A stretch of 7,771 nt of DNA from Victivallales bacterium. GTDB taxonomy: Bacteria > Verrucomicrobiota > Lentisphaeria > Oligosphaerales > Oligosphaeraceae. The stretch covers positions 1 through 7,771 of the forward strand of contig CAAGGB010000067.1 in NCBI GenBank assembly GCA_900769285.1, in the 5' to 3' direction. Positions 1-5,083 of the stretch are shown here, piece by piece. How positions within the stretch are numbered: the first letter of the stretch is position 1; each line of letters begins with the position of its first letter. A program made the position numbers and the translations under genes. Below the pieces are notes generated by a model. It saw nothing but the letters and a program-made list of their open reading frames with translations, made no database searches and was not told where the DNA came from.

Positions 1-84
1 AGTGACGAGAGTGACGAGAGAAAAGAAAAAAGTGACGAGAGTGACGAGAGTGACGAGAGTGACGAGAGAAAAGAAAAAAAGTGA
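1..84 (+). CDS. Possible C-terminal charged tail of a gene truncated by the window edge
   Basis: Reading from base 1, the repeat is open for 27 codons and ends at TGA 82-84. The 9-base unit encodes Ser-Asp-Glu and the 12-base spacer encodes Arg-Lys-Glu-Lys. The tail would be two SDE units, RKEK, four SDE units, RKEK and a final Lys. Low-complexity charged C-terminal tails of this type are common in bacterial proteins, so a real gene entering from the left is plausible. Against it, the repeat continues past the stop with the same units, and the other two plus-strand frames are not excluded upstream. If one A of the run at 74-80 were missing, the frame would stay open to TAG at about 178-180. 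No function can be given. Confidence 0.25.
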   Translation, partial: SDESDERKEKSDESDESDESDERKEKK

Positions 85-133
85 CGAGAGTGACGAGAAA
101 AAAACAACGAGAGAAAAGAAAAAACAACGAGAG
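1..133. repeat. Purine-rich tandem array, 9-base unit AGTGACGAG with A/G spacers
   Basis: Eight exact copies of AGTGACGAG lie at 1-9, 10-18, 31-39, 40-48, 49-57, 58-66, 80-88 and 89-97. They fall in blocks of 2, 4 and 2. A spacer AGAAAAGAAAAA(A) occurs at 19-30 (12 bases), 67-79 (13 bases) and 112-124 (13 bases). The right end decays into two CAACGAG units at 105-111 and 125-131. This makes a higher-order repeat of unit block plus spacer. The array starts at base 1 of the window, so its true length is unknown. It is far more A-rich than the GC-rich neighbourhood. Two readings are possible: a non-coding satellite, or the 3' end of a plus-strand gene with a charged repetitive tail (see the separate entry). 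Confidence 0.95.
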
Positions 134-321
134 CCAAAGACCGCCGAGCGTTGCGAGGCGGAAACCACCTCCATAACATAGCTTTCCTTTTATGCCGTGC
201 CACGGGGCACCGAGGCAAAAAATCGGGGGGGAGGGAGGCGGAGCGCAAGAAGGCCGCCCTCGCGCCGGGGGAGGGCGGGGGCGGCCTGGTGTGACTGTTC
301 AGCCGTGTACGGGGTGCGTCG
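134..321. other. Non-coding G-rich region downstream of the esterase
   Basis: I see no gene here. The stretch contains four things. A short hairpin at 141-161 has CCGCC/GGCGG arms. A second hairpin at 197-210 has GTGCC/GGCAC arms with an ACGG loop and can extend outward through TGCC and GGCA. A G-rich run lies at 225-241 (seven G, then GGG, GG and GG separated by single bases). The GC hairpin at 252-286 is listed separately. Because the esterase is transcribed leftward, this is its 3' untranslated region. On that strand the hairpin at 141-161 is followed by a pyrimidine-rich run made from the repeat array, which could help end transcription. Confidence 0.6.
252..286 (-). terminator. Possible terminator of the esterase gene
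   Basis: Arms GGCCGCCC (252-259) and GGGCGGCC (279-286) are perfectly complementary and lie 36 bases beyond the esterase stop codon. On the minus strand the stem is followed at once by TTCTTG, a weak U-rich tail. An alternative register pairs CCGCCCTC with GAGGGCGG. The U-run is poor, so the call rests mostly on stem strength and position. The hairpin after the aldolase gene also lacks a clean U-run, so GC-only stems may be normal in this genome. Confidence 0.4.
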
Positions 322-2331
322 TCAGCGGTTCAGCTCCTCGAGGGTGAACTTCTGGTGCTTGTAGGGCGGGACGAAGCCGTGGGTCGAGCCCTGTACCCAG
401 TGGATGGTGCGGGGGCCGGGGATGTTGTTGTAGAGGATGGCGACGCCGGAGGGCGGGCAGCAGTAGTCGCCCAGGCCGGCGCGGGTGATGATGACGTGGC
501 AGTTCTTGGAGGCGCGCTTGATGACGTTGATGGGGTCGAAGTAGTCGAGGGCGGGGGTGCCGACGATGCGCCAGCCGCCGTGGATGCGTCCGAAGGACTC
601 CTTGCCGCGCATGTCGCAGCACCAGGGGATGCCGGGCTTGGCGACGGTGACCTTGGGTTCGAGGCCGGCGGCCCAGGCGGTCTGGAGGCCGCCCTGGCTG
701 CCGCCCTCGGCGGTCAGGTCCTTGCCGTTCCATTCGGGGAGCGACATGACGAATTGGAGTGAGCGCATGACGCGCATGGTCATGCCGTTGAAGTAGGCGG
801 TGTCGCGGTTGGCGTTCAGCTTCTTGGAGAAGCCGTAGGAGGTGCCGTCGACGTTGATGTTGCGGTAGAATTCGTCGTAGTACTCCTGTGGCTGTCCGAG
901 CTTGTAGCCGTGTGCGTTGACGTTGAAGTAGATGGCGGACTTGTGTCCCCAGCCGGGTGCGCGCTGGAAGTTCTTGGGGTTGGCGTTGTAGCCGTGGTAG
1001 GAGCAGATGGCGGGGAGTGAGCCGGGCTTGGCGTCAGCGGGCATGGAGAGGTACCCGGTGACGGGGGTCGGGCCGGCGCAGGGGACCTCGACGGCCCACA
1101 GCTTCACGCTCTTGTCCTTGAGCTCGATGGGCGTCATCTTCACCTTGCCGACGAACTCGACGGCGTTCAGCTTCGCCTTCTGTGCGGCCCAGAATGCGTC
1201 GAAGTCGGCGGGTTCGGGGACGCCCTGCAGCTTTTCGGGCTCGACGCCGGCGCCGCCGTCGAAGAAGACGCGCTTGCCGTCGCCCTGCGCCTTCTTCTTG
1301 GTGAGGGTGCGTCCCTTGGCGTCCTTGGCGTAGGCGAGGACGCGGATGAAGCCGGGTCGGTCGAGGGAGGTGCGGATGACGAGCGGTCCGTTGGCGATGA
1401 CGTCATGGCGTCCCTTGTCGGTCTTGCCGTCGTCGCCGAAGCGCTGCCATTCGATGAAGTAGGGCTTGGTGGGCTTGGGCTGTCCGCCCCAGTCGATGTC
1501 GAGGGTGAAGGTGATGTCCTCGCCGACCTTGTAGAAGCCGGTCTTGTCGGTGCTGCCGACGAGGAAGACCTTTTCGAGGTTGAGTTCGACCATCTTGGCG
1601 GGGTCGAGCTTGAAGTTGTCGAATTTTCCGGCGACGATGAGTTCGGCGCTGGCGTAGTCGCCGGCGTTGCCGGCGAAGGTCCAGTCGAGGTTGGGGGTCT
1701 TGCCGGTGCCGTTCTTGGGAGCCTTGTCGGTGTTGTTGCCGATGCCGAGGTCGGCGGTGGCGTTTTGGTTGACGTTGTTGAAGGCGAAGACCATCTGCTT
1801 CTGCTGGAAGTTGCAGACCTGCATGGAGGTGTAGCCGCCGTTGGAGGAGGGCGCGTCGCCGAAGTCGAACGCGTCGGTGGCGCCCGGTATCTTCTTGGCG
1901 TTGTTGCCGCCGTAGTTGAGCGGCCAGAATTCGATGTTGCCCTTGGGGAAGGAGCCGGTGGCGACGGCGGCGACGTTGGAGGCGACCGTCATGTTATCGA
2001 CGTAGGTCTGGAAGGTTCGGCTGCCCTGGACGGGTACGCCGACCTCCTCCAGCTTGGTGGAGAAAGGGTCCATCGAGACGTAGACCCACTTCTCCTGGCC
2101 GCTCTTCTCCGTCAGGCGCAGGAAGTAGGCCAGTCGCTTCAGGTCGCCCGAGATGGCCTCGGAGCGGTCCAGCGTGTAGCCGTCGTTGCCGAACTTGGCG
2201 GGGTTCAGCCGGTAGATGGCCTCGAAGTCCCGTGCCTCGGGGACCAGCTTCGAGATTTCAGGGACGTCGGCCGCTGCGGGAAGGACCGCGGCCGCCAGCG
2301 CGGCGGTCAGCCAATGGCGTAGCTTCAGCAT
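322..2331 (-). CDS. Secreted multidomain CE7-like acetyl-esterase (acetylxylan esterase / AXE1 type)
   Basis: The product is 669 residues, with a Sec signal peptide at 1-21 (charged MLKLR, hydrophobic Leu/Ala core, AAA before Asp22). The start at 2331 is chosen because the signal peptide begins there and GAGGAG sits 8 bases upstream; the frame is open to 2424 but that extension looks untranslated. Residues about 33-235 form a beta-rich domain with the motif NIEFWPLNYG (132-141) and DWTFAGNA (216-223), resembling N-terminal modules of secreted PVC-group esterases. Residues about 250-360 look like an Ig-type domain. Residues about 370-669 are an alpha/beta hydrolase of the AXE1 family: nucleophile elbow GGSQGG with Ser545, Asp622 in GDYCCPPSG, and His651 in GSTHGF. 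The usual CE7 RGQ motif is replaced by NAHG (472-475). It should remove acetyl groups from polysaccharides in the periplasm or outside the cell. The exact substrate cannot be read from sequence. Confidence 0.9.
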   Translation of the reverse strand: MLKLRHWLTAALAAAVLPAAADVPEISKLVPEARDFEAIYRLNPAKFGNDGYTLDRSEAISGDLKRLAYFLRLTEKSGQEKWVYVSMDPFSTKLEEVGVPVQGSRTFQTYVDNMTVASNVAAVATGSFPKGNIEFWPLNYGGNNAKKIPGATDAFDFGDAPSSNGGYTSMQVCNFQQKQMVFAFNNVNQNATADLGIGNNTDKAPKNGTGKTPNLDWTFAGNAGDYASAELIVAGKFDNFKLDPAKMVELNLEKVFLVGSTDKTGFYKVGEDITFTLDIDWGGQPKPTKPYFIEWQRFGDDGKTDKGRHDVIANGPLVIRTSLDRPGFIRVLAYAKDAKGRTLTKKKAQGDGKRVFFDGGAGVEPEKLQGVPEPADFDAFWAAQKAKLNAVEFVGKVKMTPIELKDKSVKLWAVEVPCAGPTPVTGYLSMPADAKPGSLPAICSYHGYNANPKNFQRAPGWGHKSAIYFNVNAHGYKLGQPQEYYDEFYRNINVDGTSYGFSKKLNANRDTAYFNGMTMRVMRSLQFVMSLPEWNGKDLTAEGGSQGGLQTAWAAGLEPKVTVAKPGIPWCCDMRGKESFGRIHGGWRIVGTPALDYFDPINVIKRASKNCHVIITRAGLGDYCCPPSGVAILYNNIPGPRTIHWVQGSTHGFVPPYKHQKFTLEELNR

Positions 2332-2339
2332 CTTGCAAA

Positions 2340-2345
2340 CTCCTC
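2340..2345 (-). promoter_or_regulatory. Ribosome binding site of the esterase
   Basis: On the minus strand GAGGAG ends 8 bases before the ATG at 2331. It decides the start: the longer in-frame start at 2424 would put about 31 extra residues before a clear signal peptide. Confidence 0.8.
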
Positions 2346-2422
2346 GTGCTTCTGGTGATGGGGTGGGGGAAAGGGGGACGTGTGGCGTCGTGCCGCCAGC
2401 GGCCAACGCGACACACCAGGAC

Positions 2423-2450
2423 AACTTACCGCAAAACCGTCAAACATCAA
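2423..2450 (-). promoter_or_regulatory. Weak candidate promoter for the esterase
   Basis: On the minus strand TTGATG (2450-2445) is followed after 16 bases by TAAGTT (2428-2423). This is a loose match to sigma-70 -35 and -10 boxes. It would give a leader of roughly 80 bases before the esterase start. The match is weak and other hexamers in the region could serve. Confidence 0.25.
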
Positions 2451-2511
2451 TCGCCGCCAGGAGAAAAATCCCCGTCCGGGCGGTCGCGGGAGGAATTTTG
2501 CGGTGTCGTGC

Positions 2512-2540
2512 TTGACAGTTATTCTGGAGCTGGCTACCTT
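2512..2540 (+). promoter_or_regulatory. Sigma-70-type promoter for the ftsA-ftsZ operon
   Basis: A perfect -35 box TTGACA at 2512-2517 is followed after exactly 17 bases by TACCTT at 2535-2540, which keeps the T, A and final T of a -10 box. Transcription would start near 2547 and give a leader of about 65 bases before ftsA. It is the best promoter-like sequence between the two divergent genes and lies in a locally A/T-richer patch. Confidence 0.6.
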
Positions 2541-2611
2541 ACGGCGTTGGCAGCCTCCCCCGTTTTTCCCAAGTTCCACCGAGTCTATCCGTCCGTCCAG
2601 AAACCCGATTC

Positions 2612-3889
2612 ATGGCCCGCAAGCAACCGGTCAACTACTTCACCAGCATCGAGCTTGGCACGCATACCGTCAAGGTGCTCATGGCGCGCGAAGTGCCCAG
2701 GGAGCAGACGCTGGAGCTCATCGGCTGCGGCGAGGCGGATTCCCTGAGCGTCGTCAAGGGCGAAATCGCCAACGTCGCGATAGTCCGTGAGCAGTTGCGG
2801 CAGGCCATCCGGCAGGCCGAGGCGCAGAGCGGCGTCGATGTGCGCGACACGTATGTGGCGCTGGCCATCTCCGGCAGCTACGTCACCCAGCGGGCGTTCA
2901 GCACGGAGGTCGCCGTCGCGGCGCCGGACCAGACCATCACCCAGGGCGACATCAACCAGGCCATCCTCAACGCCCGCAAGAGCGACCTGCCCGCCGATAG
3001 CTTCGCCATCTCCACCACCACGCGGCTCTTCCGGCTTGGAGACGGCCGCGAGACGCTGACGCCGCTGGGGATGCTGTCTGACAGCCTCTCGGTCACCACG
3101 CTGACCTACGCGGCGTCGCAGATGCGCCTGATGCCTGCCGTGAAGTGCGTGGGCGAGCTGCTGGAGCGCGACCTGAACGAGATTTGCTACACGCCGCTGG
3201 CGCTGGTCGCCGCCTGCCTGCGGCCGTCGGACGTGACGCTGGCGGGGCAGTTGATACTGGATGTGGGTGCGGGCGTCACGTCGTATGCGGTGCTGACGGC
3301 GGCGGGCTGTTTCACGGCGGGTCAACTGACGGTCGGCGCGGAGCATGCGGCCAACGACCTGTCGCTGGCGTTTGGTCTGCCCATCATGATGGCACGTCAG
3401 ATGCTGTGTGACTTTGGCCGTCTGGAGTGCAGCGTCGCGCCGGAGCGTGTGTCGTCCGCGCGTCTGATTGAGCTGCCGAAGGGACCGGGCATGGCGCGGA
3501 GCCAGGTGCGTGCGTCCAGCGTGGAGCTGGTGGTTCGGGAGCGTCTGCGTGAGCTGTTCGAGCTCATCCACGAAAGTCTGGAGAAGGAGAAGGCGCTGTG
3601 CCATGTGGGTGGGACGGTGCTGCTCAGCGGCGGGCTGTCGCTGCTGCCGGGCATCTGCGAGCTGGCGCAGTCGGTCTTCGGGATGGCGGTGGCGCCGGCG
3701 CGCCCGCACTCGTTCCGCGGGCTGGAGCAGACGCAGGCGCGCCCCGGCTTCGTGACGCCGCTGGGCACGCTCCAGAACGCGCGGCGCAACTACGCGATTT
3801 ACCGCGCGCAGTGCAGCGAGGAGGAGCCGGAGACGCCCTCGCTCCTCCGGCGGCTGTGGCGCTTCGCCCAGGCCGTGATCAATTTCTGA
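2612..3889 (+). CDS. ftsA: Cell division protein FtsA (actin-like membrane anchor of FtsZ)
   Basis: The product is 425 residues, the normal length for FtsA. FtsA is an actin-family ATPase that tethers FtsZ to the inner membrane and recruits late division proteins. The phosphate-1 motif is IELGTHTVKV (13-22). The 1C subdomain region at about 80-165 includes VDVRDTYVALAISG. The phosphate-2 motif is LDVGAGVTSYAV (216-227). The adenosine motif is VLLSGGLSLLPGI (336-348). The last 17 residues (409-425, Leu/Arg/Trp/Phe-rich, ending AVINF) form a basic amphipathic helix like the FtsA membrane-targeting sequence. Odd points: the usual DIGT is ELGT, and in GGGTxD the third G-T-D pattern is replaced by GVTS. 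The start at 2612 precedes the phosphate-1 motif; there is no clear Shine-Dalgarno. PilM was considered, but the 1C region, the C-terminal helix and the FtsZ homologue next door favour FtsA. Confidence 0.88.
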   Translation: MARKQPVNYFTSIELGTHTVKVLMAREVPREQTLELIGCGEADSLSVVKGEIANVAIVREQLRQAIRQAEAQSGVDVRDTYVALAISGSYVTQRAFSTEVAVAAPDQTITQGDINQAILNARKSDLPADSFAISTTTRLFRLGDGRETLTPLGMLSDSLSVTTLTYAASQMRLMPAVKCVGELLERDLNEICYTPLALVAACLRPSDVTLAGQLILDVGAGVTSYAVLTAAGCFTAGQLTVGAEHAANDLSLAFGLPIMMARQMLCDFGRLECSVAPERVSSARLIELPKGPGMARSQVRASSVELVVRERLRELFELIHESLEKEKALCHVGGTVLLSGGLSLLPGICELAQSVFGMAVAPARPHSFRGLEQTQARPGFVTPLGTLQNARRNYAIYRAQCSEEEPETPSLLRRLWRFAQAVINF

Positions 3890-3916
3890 GGCGGGGAGGC
3901 GACGGAATAGGGACTT

Positions 3917-5038
3917 ATGGCTGGAAAGGGTATGGCGAACACGCGGCACTTGCGGCAGGTGTCCTCGCGCGCGAAGGTGCTGCTGGTGGGTCTGGGCTAT
4001 GCGGGCGTGAAGGTGGTTCGGACGGCCGCGCGGCAGTTCGAGCACCCCGACTATGCGTTTCTGGCGGTGGACCAGAGCCCGGAGCTGCAGGCGCAGTGCG
4101 AGCTGCCGGTCCTGGTGACCGCGCCCGGTTGGGAACAGCAGCTGCCCGAGCTGCTGGCGCAGCGCGAGATGCTGCTGCTGGTTGTCGGCCTCGGCGGCAA
4201 GACGGGCACCCGCGCCGCCAAGGTCATCTGCGGTGCCGTCCGCGCCCAGCGTCCGGAGCTCCCCGTCCTCATCATGGCCTCCATGCCGTTCGCGTTTGAG
4301 AACGGCGAGCGCCGTGCCCTCGCCGAGACCTCCCTCCGCGAGCTGCGGCCCTTCGCCTCCGCCATCATCCCCCTCGACAACGAGCTCCTCTTTGCACAGC
4401 TTCCCCCCGAGACCAACAGCATGGCCGCGTTCGAGCGCGCCGACGAATGGCTCGCCGAGGTCGCCGTCAGCATCCTCCGCCCCTTCGCCTGCGCCAATCT
4501 CGTCAACGTCAAGTTCGAGCACCTCGACTGGCTCCTGAAGGAGCGCAACGCGCAATGCGCCATCGGCATCGGCTGGGGCGAGGGTGAGAACGCCATCGGC
4601 GACGCCATCGCCCAAGTCATGGAAAGTCCCTTCCTCCAGCGCATGGCCTCCTCCGCGGAGGCCGACCGGGCGCTCGTGGTCGTCACGTTCCCCGAGGAGT
4701 CCACCCTTGACCAGGTGCGCGGCTGCCTCACTACCGTCCGGTCCCTCTTCGCCGACCAGCTCGGCCTGGAGATTGGCGCCTGCGTGGACGCCAGCGTCAG
4801 CGAGGGCGTCCGCATCGTCGTCCTCATCCATTTCCCGCCGGCCGCGCCTACCGCCAAGGGGGCCGCCGCCCGGAACCGCCATGGCTCCGACCGGCAGATG
4901 ATGCTGTCGTTCAACTCCACTATCGCCACGAGCAGGACCGGCATCTTCAGTGCCTCCTCGCCCACACGATACCACTACTATAACCTCGACATACCGACCT
5001 ATATCCGCAAGAACATCGATCTCGGCACGACGACATGA
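3917..5038 (+). CDS. ftsZ: Divergent FtsZ homologue with degenerate GTPase motifs
   Basis: The product is 373 residues, close to typical FtsZ. FtsZ is the tubulin-like GTPase that forms the division ring. Visible landmarks, in order: T1-like VGLGYAG (24-30), T2-like LAVDQ (49-53), T4-like GLGGKTGTR (91-99), MPFAFENGERR (123-133, matching KPFxFEGxxR), IPLDNELL (151-158, matching IPNDxLL), AFERADEWL (171-179, keeping the ADE guanine-contact pattern), T7-like LVNVKFEHL (195-203), a C-terminal beta domain to about 306, a linker, and the conserved C-terminal peptide LDIPTYIRKN (357-366). Odd points: T7 has Lys199 and His202 where catalytic acidic residues are expected, T4 has Lys and Arg in the glycine-rich loop, and the T3 segment is missing. 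It starts 27 bases after ftsA. The purine-rich GGGGAGG at 3893-3899 is too far for a standard ribosome site. Homology to FtsZ is secure; GTPase activity is doubtful. Confidence 0.87.
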   Translation: MAGKGMANTRHLRQVSSRAKVLLVGLGYAGVKVVRTAARQFEHPDYAFLAVDQSPELQAQCELPVLVTAPGWEQQLPELLAQREMLLLVVGLGGKTGTRAAKVICGAVRAQRPELPVLIMASMPFAFENGERRALAETSLRELRPFASAIIPLDNELLFAQLPPETNSMAAFERADEWLAEVAVSILRPFACANLVNVKFEHLDWLLKERNAQCAIGIGWGEGENAIGDAIAQVMESPFLQRMASSAEADRALVVVTFPEESTLDQVRGCLTTVRSLFADQLGLEIGACVDASVSEGVRIVVLIHFPPAAPTAKGAAARNRHGSDRQMMLSFNSTIATSRTGIFSASSPTRYHYYNLDIPTYIRKNIDLGTTT

Positions 5039-5068
5039 TGGCGCCCCACTGGGACGCACACCAACCAC

Positions 5069-5073
5069 GGAGG
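5069..5073 (+). promoter_or_regulatory. Ribosome binding site of the aldolase-dehydrogenase
   Basis: GGAGG ends 10 bases before the ATG at 5084. A second purine patch, AGGAA at 5076-5080, lies closer. Both support 5084 as the start. No promoter or terminator is visible in the 45 bases after ftsZ. Confidence 0.65.
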
Positions 5074-5083
5074 ACAGGAAAGC

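Noticed and set aside
1..133. CRISPR array
   Set aside because: Units are 9 bases long and directly tandem, and the spacers are the same A/G sequence rather than unique 30-40 base inserts.
1405..2322. A 305-codon plus-strand open frame opposite the esterase
   Set aside because: Its Val/Gly/Asp-rich translation mirrors the esterase codons and shows no motif; the minus strand has a signal peptide, domains and a ribosome site.
2332..2424. N-terminal extension of the esterase to an ATG at 2424
   Set aside because: The extension is not signal-like, and a clear GAGGAG and signal peptide support the start at 2331.
2612..3889. PilM-type pilus protein instead of FtsA
   Set aside because: It shares the actin fold, but the 1C region, the C-terminal amphipathic helix and the adjacent FtsZ homologue with an FtsA-binding tail fit FtsA; no pilN, pilO or pilQ genes follow.
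3917..5038. FtsZ as a decaying pseudogene
   Set aside because: The frame is intact over a full family length and the C-terminal FtsA-binding peptide is conserved, which is not expected in a neutral remnant.
2585..5068. An 827-codon open frame on the minus strand opposite ftsA and ftsZ
   Set aside because: Long antisense frames are expected opposite GC-rich genes. Its translation is low-complexity Arg/His/Gly-rich, while the plus strand shows clear FtsA and FtsZ motifs.
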